Positions 45,441-55,996 of a stretch of DNA of 64,000 bases are shown in pieces. Numbering within the stretch: the stretch's first letter is position 1; each line of letters begins with the position of its first letter. The notes under the pieces are model-generated. The model made no database searches. It saw nothing but the letters and a program-made list of their open reading frames with translations, and was not told where the DNA came from. The stretch covers positions 13,888,001 to 13,952,000 of the forward strand of contig CM114271.1 in assembly GCA_050084515.1 (NCBI GenBank), read 5' to 3'. Source of the stretch: Blasia pusilla (lineage: Eukaryota > Marchantiophyta > Marchantiopsida > Blasiales). A program made the translations under genes and the position numbers.

Positions 45441-46157
45441 ATGTTGAGGGTCTTACGGCAGTTTCAAGAGCACCAGTCTCGTTCTCCAGCCTACATTCTA
45501 GAGAATGTGCCAATCTTAGGAGACTCCAAGTCACGGGTGGTGACGAGTGCTCATCAGGTGCGTGTCTGGATCGGCCCAGCTGTCTTCTTGGATGCGGCAA
45601 GTGTAGGTTTTAGAGCCCATCGCCCACGTCTATGGTGGACCAACTTGGTGCCCCATGCGGTGTTACAGAGGGCATATGCGAGAGTGTAGCGCCCCTCCCA
45701 TTTGTAAGTGGATTCCATGCTGGATCCAGGTTGTCGCTCACAGGCAGTGAGGCACGATGATCGACCATCGTTGATTGTGGTCAACAGGGTAGGCATGCCC
45801 GGGGCAGCCTTCCCCACGTTTGTGAGTTTTCCTGCTTCCTATGCATACAAGGAGGCCGGTCCTGGCTTGGTTTGGGATGACTAGGTTGAGAGGTTGGTGG
45901 AGCCCAACGGTGACGAGAGAGAGCGGGCGATGGGATTTCCCACAAGAGTGACGGCACTACCGTCAGTATTAGAGGTATCACGACGCCATGTCTTGGGTCA
46001 AGCGATGGACCTGAACTGCTTGACATGGATCTTGAGCTTGGGAGTGGCTGAGCAGCATCGGATGAGATTACGACAGATCACAGCGGTTGCGTTGGTGAGC
46101 CCCATGCCTACCAAGACGGTGGAGGCAATGGCAAGGGATGAGACCCGAGGAGATTGA
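45441..46157 (+). pseudogene. Methyltransferase C-terminal half, E2
   Basis: Resumes with M-L-R-V-L-R-Q-F-Q-E-H-Q, then Y-I-L-E-N-V-P-I-L-G-D (motif VI), F-R-A-H-R-P-R-L-W-W-T-N-L (motif VIII, DNMT3/DRM-like), P-N-G-D-E-R-E-R-A-M-G-F-P-T (motif IX) and R-R-H-V-L-G-Q-A-M-D-L (motif X). It is interrupted by a few stops (about 45687, 45706, 45881). Together with 43915-44262 this gives a complete catalytic domain of roughly 330 residues. Confidence 0.92.
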
Positions 46158-46479
46158 CACACCATGGGAGATCGGGAGAGACACCCTTGGACTTCTTGGG
46201 ATGTTTTGCAGGTACATCAGGAGATGATAGCCACAACATCGAGCATGGTGCCGCGCACTATATGTGGAGGAGATCAGAGTTTGCAGTTGGTTGCATGAGA
46301 GCGGTCGAGTGTTGTTGTTCGAAACGGGGTTGCAACATAGCAACCATCAATATCCGTACCGGAGAGTCCTACCGGAGTCACGATGGAGACTTGGGAGCTA
46401 GATATGGGCCCTTAGTTGACAGGAGGAGAGCGACACCGAATATATCAGTTCCTCAAGAGTTATAGGAGCTACTTTACAT

Positions 46480-47330
46480 TTAGCATGGAGGATTTGGGTA
46501 CGCTAAAGGGACCGGAGATCCGCATTCAATTGTCGAGTGATAGAGGTGACCCTAGAGGTACAGTGATATGGAGAGGGCTCTGATTCACAGTAGGAGCCAA
46601 GACTTGGTTGGAGCAGGACTAGTGGAGATGTCGCATGGGGAGTATGCATCTGCCACTGTCATGCCCGCCAAGAAGGATGTGCATGGCAACTGGACGGATA
46701 GGCGGATGTGTGGGGATTACGGACCTATCAATCGGCAGAGGAAGTCCGATAGGTATGCCATGATCTTTAATGTGATTGGTCACGCAAAGGTCTTCAGTTC
46801 ATTGGATTTGCAAGCCGGATACCATCAGCTTCCTATCAGATTGGAGGAGAGGCAGACACAGCATTTTGGGGCATCGCTCCTCACGGGAAGGATTTTTTGT
46901 ACCAGTGGCGATTCTTACCATTTGGGTTAAAGAACGCCCCGGCTGAGTTTCAGAGGGTCATGGATAGGATCTTGGCTGGTCTGGATTTTTCTAGGTGTTG
47001 TACTGATGACATTGTAGTCTTTAGCGCCACAGTTGAGGAGCATAAGAGACATCTAGAGGAGATGTTTCGACGATTGCAATTACATGGGCTGAAGCTACAT
47101 CCAGGCAAGTGCAAGTTCTTCTACGACCAGATTGAGTACTTGGGTCATACAATATACCCAGGGGGCCTTGGAGTTCAATAGAAGAAGGTAGAGGCTATCT
47201 CACGCATTCCATGCCCTATAGATATGAGCCGTGTTCACGCATTCATGGGATTGGCAAACTTCTATCGGCGGTACGTTAAGGGATTCAGTTCGATTGCGAA
47301 GTCGCTAACCTTGCTCACCAAGGTGGATCA
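46480..47330 (+). pseudogene. Gypsy reverse transcriptase, E2
   Basis: Blocks R-M-C-G-D-Y-G-P-I-N, S-S-L-D-L-Q-A-G-Y-H-Q-L, L-P-F-G-L-K-N-A-P-A-E-F-Q and, after a frameshift near 46860-46900, the catalytic region, which reads C-C-T-D-D-I-V-V-F-S instead of C-Y-I-D-D. The Y-I-D-D box is thus mutated at two positions, although both aspartates remain. The thumb/connection continues to F-M-G-L-A-N-F-Y-R-R-Y-V-K-G. Confidence 0.9.
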
Positions 47331-47370
47331 CGAGTGGCACTAGGGAGATGAGCAAGAGCGAGCATTTCAA

Positions 47371-47718
47371 TTGCTCAAGGACAGGTTGACGTCCGTGCCC
47401 ATCTTGAGGAGACCAATCAGGGGGCGTCCTTTCCAGTTGCACACAGATTGGAGCATGTTGGGGCTTGGAGCAGTGCTCACCCAACATGATGATGAGGGTA
47501 GAGAGTTCGTGGTGGCTTACGCTAGCCGCTCGAACAACGCTCCACAGGTGAAGTATAGCTTGTATGAGGGTGAGTGCTTGGCTACGGTGTGGATTGTCGT
47601 GCATTTCAGATGCTACTTATTCGGCAACCCATTTACCATCATCACTGATCGTCAACCACTGAAGGGGTTGATGGAGTCTGACAAGCTTACATGGAAGCTT
47701 GCGAGATGGGCTTTGTAG
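47371..47718 (+). pseudogene. RNase H domain, E2
   Basis: L-H-T-D-W-S-M-L-G-L-G-A-V-L (first acidic residue), Y-E-G-E-C-L-A (glutamate) and I-I-T-D-R-Q-P-L (third) in the order expected for a gypsy RNase H. It removes element RNA during cDNA synthesis. This domain is absent from E1. The frame ends at a TAG just after the conserved core. Confidence 0.88.
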
Positions 47719-47739
47719 TTGTAGGAGTATGATTTTTAG

Positions 47740-49150
47740 GTGGTACATAGACCTAGGATGCTCAACCAAGATGCATATTGGTTGAGTCGTCACCCATGCT
47801 CGAGTCAGCGAGATGTGATTGGAGCTCGATGGCATGGAGAGAGTGATGAGGATTCAATGCCAAGATGGCACGCGTCAGCCTATTTAGGCATGTTGGCTAT
47901 GGAGAGCCAGAGTGTGGAGACTTTGATGGCGAGGTCTAGTGGAGAGTCCTTGGATCCCGAGGCCAGTGAGGAGACCACATGTGGCCGAGATATTCATGAT
48001 GATGGAGTAGTCTTGGAGTACCTTCGTACCGGTAGCATTGCAAGCACCGTGGGTGCTAGAGAGCGGGATCGGATCTTACAGCAGGCCAGACGGTTCCGTT
48101 GGGAGGGGACACATGTTTTGAGGGTTTGGGAGGATGGTAGAGTACGTGTAGTGCCGAATCCTTTGCAGAGAGCACGACTAGTGCAGCATGCCCATGAGGA
48201 GTTGGGTCACTTTGGGGTGAATCGGACGTACAGCTTGCTCCAGATTCAGTATTGGTGGCGAGGCATGCAAACTGACGTTCAGCAGTTTGTTGTCAGGTGC
48301 ATGGTGTGTGATCGGGTCCGAGCATCGTTCAATGCTCTGACTCTAGAGTTGCATCCATTATCGATCATGGGCTTAGGGTATAGATGGAGTTTTGATTTTG
48401 CAAGACCTTTGCCTTTGACGGAGCGTCACAGTCATTATGTGTTGGTGATGGTCGAGCACTTCTCAAAGGGGATCGAGTTGGTTGCATTGCCTGACAACGC
48501 GATTGAGGGAGTAGCTTGTGCCTTCCTTGACATAGTGTTGAGTCATTATGGTGCATCGGCTGAGGTGTTGACAGACCAGGGTACTGAGTTTTGCGGTGAG
48601 TTCCAGGCCTTGTGTGATCAGGCGCTGATCGACCACTGCACAACTTCGCGAGATCATCTTGAGGCGGATGGATTAGCGGAGAAAGTTGTGCAGACGGTGA
48701 AGAGGGGTTTACGCAAGTATGGCTTACAAAGAGGTCACCTAGGAGATTGGTACCTCCAGTTGCTATGGTTGGCCATGGGATACAGATTCAGCAGGCATGC
48801 ATCCTTGGCGTGTTTTTCACCGTACTTGCTACTTTATGGCCAAGAGCCAGATTTACCTGCGGCCATTCGTCAAGATGCTGGTGAGGTGCTAGACCTTGAT
48901 GACCCAGATGTATGGATGCGAGCATGTTCTCATAGGGCTGAGTTATTTTGGAGAGTGATGCCCATGGCGTTCGAGAACTTGGGGATTTCGCAACTTCGGG
49001 ATACATTGAGGTATGCGACTATTCGGGGTGGTGGTTATCGACCAACTATCCAGAGGTTTCATGAAGGAGATTATGTCTACTTGCAGCAGACGACACCGAC
49101 GACTTCTACTAATATTGATGGTACAGTAGATCCCAGCAGTAGTTCTTGCA
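47740..49150 (+). pseudogene. Integrase, E2
   Basis: HHCC zinc domain (H-A-H-E-E-L-G-H ... C-M-V-C), catalytic residues in S-F-D-F-A-R-P-L-P, L-T-D-Q-G-T-E-F and E-A-D-G-L-A-E-K, then G-G-G-Y-R-P-T-I-Q-R-F. Open for 489 codons. About 135 bp between the C-terminal domain and the PHD finger are deleted relative to E1, so the frame misses the PHD finger and ends at 49209. Confidence 0.9.
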
Positions 49151-49159
49151 GGCTTGCGT

Positions 49160-49294
49160 TGTATGTTGTGTGGTTTTGCCCGTGGTATCGCCACGATGCT
49201 AGTCTGTGATGGATGTTCGAGAGGTTGGCATATGGCATGTCTGACGCCACCTCTCACTAGGGTTCCTCAAGGATGATGGATGTGTCCCAGATGT
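49160..49294 (+). pseudogene. PHD finger, E2 (out of frame)
   Basis: C-M-L-C, C-D-G-C, G-W-H-M-A-C and W-M-C-P-R-C are all present, so all eight zinc ligands survive, but in a frame shifted from the integrase. A TGA precedes W-M-C (TGG-flanking change relative to E1). Confidence 0.88.
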
Positions 49295-49505
49295 ACATAG
49301 AGGAGATACTAGGTAGGTTTTGATTATGACTTTTTCTGTGACATGGATGACAGGAAGGCGACTAACGATGGGGCCACTCTCTCATTTGGTACTTCTTGTC
49401 TCGTTGTTTGGATGCCATGAGTTAGCATGGGAGAGTGCGTGTTTGTGTGTGTGTTCGGTGACAGCGATGTATGTTGTGTAGTGATGTGTATGTGCACGAT
49501 ATACA

Positions 49506-50922
49506 TGAAGGATGCGCAAGCAAGTGAATACCTAAGGAAGTTGAAGTGGGGTGAGACGGTGGCCAATCTAAGTTTGAGGCATGGTTTGCTAAGATTTAGC
49601 AAAGCAGGATCTATGTGGGCCAAGGCAAGCTACAGACCAAAGTGTTTTGGAATGTCATGACGGACCTTTGGCATGACACAAAAGGGAGAAATCCACTCTT
49701 TCTGTTTTGGCCAAGATGTTCTTCTAGCCCAAGATAAAGGAAGATGTTGCTCAATATGTGAAGACCTACGTGACTTGTCAAGCGAACAAAGTTTCTTATG
49801 CAAAGAAGCAAGGCTTACTTTGTCCTTTGCCTATCCGAGAAGGACCCTTACAAAGCATTAGCATGGATTCCATTGCGAGTCTTTCGGAATCTCAGGGATA
49901 CAACGCTATACTTGTGATAGTTGATTGGTTTAGCAAGTTAGGGAGGTTTGTGCCGACGAGAGATTCTGCGACGGCCTATGGGACTTCCCGACTGTTCCTA
50001 GATAGTTGGTGGCGAGCTCATGGATTGCCTAGGAGCATTGTGTCTTATCCAGATCCAAAGTTTACCAGTGCCTTTTGGAAACATCTATTCATAAGGTTCA
50101 AGACCAAACTCAACTTTAGTACTGCCTTCCATCCTCAAACGGATGGGAAAACGGAAAAATTAAACTTGGTCGTAATTAAACTAGTACTTAAGGAATGATG
50201 TGAGTGCGGACCAGAAAATTTGGGAAAAGTGGCTAAGTAGGGCTGAGTATTGTTACAACTCCACCAAGCATTCTGCAACTGAAGAATATTTTTTTCTTCT
50301 GGCGTATCCAAGAGTACCAGAAGGGTCTCTTCACTTGGCCATTTTGAGGGGCACTACATCGGCACACACTCATCAAGCAACGGCATAATGTTTGTTAGTG
50401 GAAATGCAGGAACAACAAGAGCGAGCAAGAATAAGTCTTGCCAAGGCTCAACTAAGGTACGTGAAGCATGCTAACAAGAGTCGGCGCCAAGTGAGTTTCC
50501 AAGTTGGGGAACAAGTGTGGTTGAGTGTAAAGAATCTCACTCTTATGAAGGAATTATCCGCAAAATTTTCAGCCAAGTATGGTGGATCGTATGTGATCAA
50601 GGCAAAGCCATTTGAGGATATGTATACATTGGAGTTGGAAAACGAGTTCAAGATTCACCCAACATTCCATGTGTCATTATTGAAGAAGTGTCTTCAAGAC
50701 AATGTGTGTCTGGAGCGAAGAATTGTGTTGAGACCACAACCGGTCAAAAAAAATGAGAAACCAGAGTTGGAGGTGGAGACCATTCTGCGTTCTAGACGTA
50801 GAGCCACCAAGTACAAGTACTTGGTCAAGTGGAAAGGCTACCATGTGAAAGAGGCGACTTGGATTGCAAAGGCAGATCTTGAACACGCGCAAGAGGCATT
50901 GCGAGACTTCAAAGGGATGTAA
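49506..50922 (+). pseudogene. Chromovirus integrase and chromodomain, second part
   Basis: Continues the pol gene of 37848-38994 beyond E2. Y-M-K-D-A-Q-A-S-E-Y-L-R-K-L, then an integrase zinc region with V-T-C-Q-A-N-K, catalytic I-S-M-D-S-I-A-S-L and F-H-P-Q-T-D-G-K-T-E-K. From 50392 there is an intact frame with S-F-Q-V-G-E-Q-V-W-L, H-P-T-F-H-V-S-L-L-K-K and a C-terminal chromodomain (V-E-T-I-L-R-S-R ... Y-L-V-K-W-K-G-Y ... A-T-W-I). Chromodomains bind methylated H3 and steer chromoviruses to heterochromatin. Broken by a few stops and frameshifts in the integrase. Confidence 0.9.
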
Positions 50923-51611
50923 GATAGGCATATATGTTAGTACATGGTGAAGCAAAGGACATAAGTTGTGATCAAAAAGCTTAGGTTGATAACCTATTGT
51001 AACTAGAAAAGTTTAGTTGTTGCAATAAAGAATGCATGGATTTGGAGATTCGAAGCTAGTGATTGTGATTTTGAGAATGGTAGTGCATGGCAATGAGTAG
51101 TTCTTCATATGCTTAGGATATAGGTCAAGGAGGCAAAACAATGAGTCTTTGAGATGAGAGCTTGTATTCGGATAAGGCATCTACATCAAGATCAAGTGTT
51201 GAAGTACTAACATTTGGACCCACCCTAATGGGTTTGTGGTAATCTCATTCATGATGCATAAGAGAACTTAGTGATTCGCCTAAGTAGAATATGAATGATC
51301 CAAAAGTAGTACGAATTGGCTAAGTAAACAGGAAATTATTTACAAATAGTGAGTAAATGAAGTGTTAGGTTTTAGACTTAGTTAGGTTATTTAGATAGTT
51401 TAGATTAGTTATCCAGAATTGGTCTAGGTTGATTGAAGTGGAAAAGCCAATAAATCTAAGTGCTGCAAGCGACAGCCTAAGACTTAAGCCAAAAGAGGAA
51501 TTGCGGGTTAGCTACCAGAACGCGATTCAATGTTAAGGGGTCGACTTCCCAGAAGTTAACATTAGAAAGGTTTGCGTTGATGAGCACATCAATCTTCTAA
51601 GGAGGGGTGAG
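50923..51611 (+). other. Chromovirus 3' untranslated region and polypurine tract
   Basis: No coding frames. It ends in the purine run AAGGAGGGGTGAG (51599-51611), directly in front of the LTR start TGTTGCGGCC, as expected for the plus-strand primer of an LTR element. Confidence 0.75.
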
Positions 51612-52131
51612 TGTTGCGGCCCTCATAACGAAACAAACACCAAATAGGCGCCAAGCGAAACATGAGAACTCTAGTGGACTCACGCTACAATGATTGCGCT
51701 TTGGAGAGGCTTTTGGAAAGGTGTCTTGGAAAAGTCCAAGAGACAAAACACGGAACAGAGTGGACTTCGTAAGCGACACTTGGATTCCAACCTGCGATTC
51801 ATTTTCATAACTCACAACTAAGAACTCATTGGATTTCCATTGGAAATTTGGAACCGCATGACATTCAAACGCCATTTGAGGTTCTTGAAGTGACCAGAAA
51901 GTCTATCCCAAGTCTACAAAGACTTGCCTGTGTTGTGAATCGCAAAACTAGGAAGGTTGAGCTTGATGAGAGGCCGAGTCGAGAATTCAGCAAGTTAGAA
52001 CCGCTGATTGATTGAGACCCGAGTAATGTGAGTGTATGTTTGGATGGAGATCAGCGTGGAGAGTGTGTCCTATTGAACGCATGCTTCCGCAACAACAAAG
52101 ATTAACGTTCAAGGAGAGTAGGCATACGACA
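51612..52131 (+). repeat. 3' LTR of the chromovirus
   Basis: 520 bp, TGTTGCGGCCCTCATAACG to GGCATACGACA, with a polypurine tract before it. Same family as the solo LTR at 1520-2556. Immediately after it the methyltransferase of gypsy copy E-X begins mid-gene, so the chromovirus was inserted in E-X or the two were joined by deletion. A matching 5' LTR was not found at 37 kb. Confidence 0.85.
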
Positions 52132-52133
52132 CA

Positions 52134-52641
52134 TGTTTTGGGAGATGTTGCGAGTTCTTCAACACTTGCAAAATACCAAGAGATCTTCTCCAACCTACAT
52201 TTTGGAGAATGTCCCATTGTTAGATGACACAAGAGTCCAAGTGATGGCGAGTGTGCATCACGTGCGGTCGTGGATATGACTAGCGGTGATGTTGGATCGC
52301 GCGCACACCGTCCATAATTGTGATGGACAAACCTTTTACCATCCAAGTTTCTTAGATGGGCTTACGATGGAGTTTGGAGACCATTGCTACTTACATTGGG
52401 TGTGATCTCGGATCCATGGAGATTATGTCAAGCTGTTACTCATGATGATGTACCACCGTTAGCAATGACCAATCGAATTGGCCTGCAAAGGGCAACATCG
52501 ACTACATTGGTGAGTTTTCTATCATCTCATGTTTTTCATCATGGAGGATCATACATGATATGGGATGAGCACACACATACATTGGTGGAGATTGTTAAAG
52601 ATGAGTGTTGCAAATCTTATGGAGTTTCAAAGACTGTTTAG
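52134..52641 (+). pseudogene. Methyltransferase C-terminal half, E-X
   Basis: F-W-E-M-L-R-V-L-Q-H-L, Y-I-L-E-N-V-P-L-L (motif VI), then diverged sequence with L-V-S-F-L-S-S-H-V and a weak motif IX region (V-K-D-E-C-C-K-S-Y-G-V). The catalytic N-terminal half is not in the window. The H-R-P-R of motif VIII is damaged. Confidence 0.78.
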
Positions 52642-52649
52642 CATTAAGT

Positions 52650-53460
52650 ATGCATGACTTATGTACGCTGGAGGGTATTCATATACGCCTATCTTCTGAC
52701 GATCCTACAAGTATTTCGATATGGAGCGAGCCTTGATTGAGAGTAGGAGTTCAGACCTAGTTGATGCTAGACTAGTGGAGAGATTGATTGGAGAGTGTGC
52801 ATTTATCATAGTTATGTTGGAGAAGAATGACATGCATAGCTAGTGGACCAATACGCAGATGTGTGGCGACTATCGTCCTATCAATCAACATTTGAAGGCC
52901 AATTGCTACGTTATGCCTCATGTTATGGCTAATCTTGATCGAGGAGGTCTTTGATGCAATAGGGCATGCAAAGATCTTCAAAATCTTTTATCTCCATGCT
53001 TGATATCATCAATTACCCATCCAGAAAACGGAGAAGCCAATATTTTGGGGGATAGATCCTTTTGAGAAGGATTCCGTGTATCATTGGCGATTCTTACTGT
53101 TTGGGTTGAAGACCGCACCTACAAGTTTTTAGTGAGTAATTGAAGGGATTTTGGTTGGTTTGGTTTTTTTGAGATGTTATATTGACGATATTCTTGTCTT
53201 CAGTGCTAAGTTTGCGGAGCACGAGAGACATTTGGAGGAGATATTTTGATGATTGCAGTTACATGGGCTAAAGTTACATCCAAGAAAGTGCAAGTTCTAG
53301 TATGACCAGATTGAGTACCTTAGACATATACACACCATTTATCAAGGAAGTATTGGAGTCAACTGACAAAGGTGTAGGCCATAATGCGTTTAGGGTCGGG
53401 TTTGAGCTTTCATGGGATTGGTGAACTACTGCCGACGGTACGTGAAGGGCTTTAGTGCGA
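52650..53460 (+). pseudogene. Reverse transcriptase relic, E-X
   Basis: Fragments in order across frames: Y-F-D-M-E-R-A-L-I-E-S-R-S-S-D-L-V, M-C-G-D-Y-R-P-I-N-Q, and F-M-G-L-V-N-Y. The region of the Y-I-D-D box survives as TATATTGACGATATTCTTG (Y-I-D-D-I-L) at about 53179, in a frame isolated by stops. Heavily degenerate. Confidence 0.75.
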
Positions 53461-53479
53461 TTGGGAAGATGATCAAGAG

Positions 53480-54460
53480 CGAGTATTTCGATAGCTCAAG
53501 GATAGGTTGACGTCCTCGCCCATTTTGAGGAGACATATGTATGGTCATCCATTCTAGTTACATATGGACTAGAGTATGTTGTGGTCAAGAGTAGTGCTTA
53601 CTCAAGGAGATGATGAGGGGAACAAGTTTGTAGTGGCATATACAAGCCGCTAAAACGACGTTGTTAAGGAAAATTACGATTCCTATGAGGGAGAATGCTT
53701 AGCAAGGTTACACAAAGAAAAAGTTCACGTTCGCGGACATGTCCATTTTTTTGTGGACCTAGATACCCGCAGCCTGTAGTGCCCCGCACCCAAGCCCATC
53801 TCACCCGTTACGTAAATGTGGGCTCGGAAGCCCACACCCATTTTGTAGCTCGCACCGGCTCACCCTAAGCTGCAAGGTGGGCTCAAGCGTGTACATGGCC
53901 CACATCCAGGTCCAAACAAGGAAATCTCAAGGCCTACAACTAGTCCCATAAGACGGACCCATACCCGCGCAAGGCCCATAAGGCCTACTCCGCCTTGTGT
54001 GAGCTAAGCCGCAAGCCCTACGAGGACCTTGATCCCGCCCAATGCGGGTTGGTACGGGCTAGGCAAGGGCTTATAGAGTACATACCCATTCAATCACTGC
54101 CATGCCAAGCACATATCCGTTCCCACGTCCCAAGCGTGCGTCGGCCATCAGGGTGCCAAAAAAACCCGGCCAGGGGATTCGTTGGGCATGTTCGTTCTAT
54201 GGACGGACTTGTCCATTTTTGTGCAACCTTGGTGATTGGTTATAGTGTGGTTAGTGGCCCATTTCAGATATTATTTCTTTAGGAACCCTTTCATGCTCAT
54301 TATTGATCATCAACCACTTAGATGGTTGATGGAGTGTAACAAGCTTATAGGGAAGTTTTGTAGATTGGTACTATTGTTGAAGGAGTATGATTTTCAAGTT
54401 ATCCATCGCCTAGGTCATCTGAACCTAGATGCGTATGGGTTAAGCCATAGCCAATCAGAT
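53480..54460 (+). pseudogene. RNase H relic interrupted by a MITE-like element, E-X
   Basis: The first part (53480-53703) has T-Q-G-D-D-E-G-N-K-F-V-V-A-Y and Y-E-G-E-C-L-A. After the insertion, 54236 on gives V-A-H-F-R-Y-Y-F-F-R-N-P-F and I-D-H-Q-P-L-R-W-L-M, the conserved end of the domain. Several stops. Confidence 0.75.
53704..54230. mobile_element. Small inverted-repeat DNA element (MITE-like)
   Basis: 527 bp bounded by imperfect terminal inverted repeats AAGGTTACACAAA (53704-53716) and TTTGTGCAACCTT (54218-54230), one mismatch in 13. The interior is more GC-rich than its surroundings, with GGGCTC/GCCCACA words and no transposase. Alignment with E2 shows it interrupts the RNase H codons. 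Flanking TGCTTAGC and TGATTGGT could be a decayed 8-bp duplication (hAT-like), but this is weak. Confidence 0.65.
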
Positions 54461-55690
54461 GCAACTAGAGGGCCATGGCATGTTGAGAGTGATGAGGAGA
54501 TGGTTTCGGGTTCATATGCATTTGTTTATTTGTGTCTTTTGGCTATGTCAGGTCAGCAGCAGGTATCCACTCCATGAGGGAGGTTGGATGGTGAGTCCTC
54601 AGATCTATATGATAATGAAGAGTCGATACGGACTTGAGACATCCATAAAAATGAGATGGTCTTAGAGTATCTATGTAATAGTGTCTTAGTGAGCACTGTG
54701 GATGCTAGAGAGCGCAAATGAGTCTTACAGTGAGTAAGGAGATTCATATGTGAAGAAACGCATGTGCTTCGAGTTTGGGAGGATGGAAAAGTGTAGACAG
54801 TAGTGCACTCTTTGTAGTGAGCACCAGTCATGAGACATGCTCACGAGGAGTTGGTTCATTTTGGAGTCAAGCATACATATAGCTTGCTTTAGATTAAGCA
54901 TTGTTTGCATGGTATGTAGATTATTGTTCAATAGTCCGTAGTCAGATGCATATGAGTGATAGGATGTGGGCATCGTTCAACACTCCGACACCACACTTGC
55001 ATCCTTCATTGATCATAGAATTAGGATATCTCTAAAGTTTAGACTTCACAAGGCCTTTATCGTTGACGGGGTGCCATAGTCGATACTTGTTGGTCATGGG
55101 GGAGCCCTTTTCCAAGTGGATTGAGTTGGTAGCGTTGCGGGAATGTAATAACTTTGTGCTCCAATGCTGAACTTACGCACTGTTTCTTCCATAGAGTACA
55201 CAACTTCCCAATCTACGTCAACTTACGCACCGACATGGAGCAATCTGCCCCCATACTCAAATTCTAACACAAATTGGGCAGCACTTCCACACGTCACTCT
55301 CTCACACAAAAGGTGTTGAACCTTGATAACCTTGATGTATGGATATGAGCATTTTTTCAGAGAGCTGAGTTGTCCCTGAGAGTGATGCCCATGGCATTTG
55401 AGAACTTGGAGATTACGTAACATTCGGATATGTTGAGGTATGCAACTATTCGGTGAGGTGGTCAATCCTACTATCCGGAGGTTTCATTAAGGAGACTATC
55501 TCTACTTGCAGCAAATGGTAGCCACAATGTTTGATGGGACCAGATGGCGCACCATCTTGAGAGTGTGTGAGGTTTTTCCATCTGGTATTTTCTTATTTGA
55601 GGGACACAATGGTATGGTTTGGAAGGCTATGCGCCATATCAACGTCCCAACATTGACAATATAATTGATCTGAGCTTAGCAGTAGTTCCT
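54461..55690 (+). pseudogene. Integrase relic, E-X
   Basis: Recognisable only in pieces: L-R-V-W-E-D-G-K-V, H-A-H-E-E-L-V-H-F-G-V-K-H-T-Y-S-L-L, M-P-M-A-F-E-N-L. The catalytic core is mostly missing: between about 55140 and 55320 it is replaced by unrelated sequence that includes a minus-oriented piece resembling the family leader (AATTGGGCAGCACTTCCACA). Confidence 0.7.
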
Positions 55691-55702
55691 ACAGGCTTGC
55701 AA

Positions 55703-55837
55703 TGTATGTTGTGTGGTTCCGCCCGTGGTGCAGCCACTATGCTAGTCTGTGATGGATTTTCAAGAGGATGGCATATGGCATGTCTAACGCCACCTCTCAC
55801 AAGGGTTCGACGATGGATGTGCCTCACATGTACATAG
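55703..55837 (+). pseudogene. PHD finger, E-X (two ligand region changes)
   Basis: C-M-L-C ... C-D-G-F ... G-W-H-M-A-C ... W-M-C-L-T-C then stop. The fourth zinc ligand is phenylalanine (C to F) and the spacer before W-M-C is two residues shorter than in E1, so the finger is probably not functional. Confidence 0.88.
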
Positions 55838-55996
55838 AGTAGGTAGTTCTAGATTCTGACTTGTGTATGTGACATGGATGACAAGAAGGCGACTAGTGAT
55901 GGGACCACATGAGTATCCAACCTTTTTGCTCTTAGCATCCTAAAGATGCTTGTCATGGTAGATAGGAATAGATAGCATTCTGGAGTTAGAGGGACC

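Larger units (their letters stand above)
38995..49501 (+). mobile_element. Methyltransferase/PHD gypsy retrotransposon, copy E2
   Basis: Inserted in the chromovirus pol gene with 4-bp duplication TACA (38991-38994 and 49502-49505). Removing the insert restores S-E-G-Y-M-K-D-A-Q. It starts TATCATGTCTTTTAGG (family TGTCACGTC with two transitions) and ends TGTGCACGATA (family CACGACA with one). Order: 510-bp terminal repeat, leader, gag, protease, methyltransferase (split by a 1,176-bp LTR), RT, RNase H, integrase, PHD finger, tail. The 510-bp repeat is not present at the 3' end. The polypurine region is deleted. Retains RNase H, unlike E1. Confidence 0.92.

Noticed and set aside
37189-52131. 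Treating the LTR at 37189 and the LTR at 51612 as the pair of one element
   Set aside because: Their start sequences differ (TGTCGTATAG versus TGTTGCGGCC) and they match different solo LTRs in the window.
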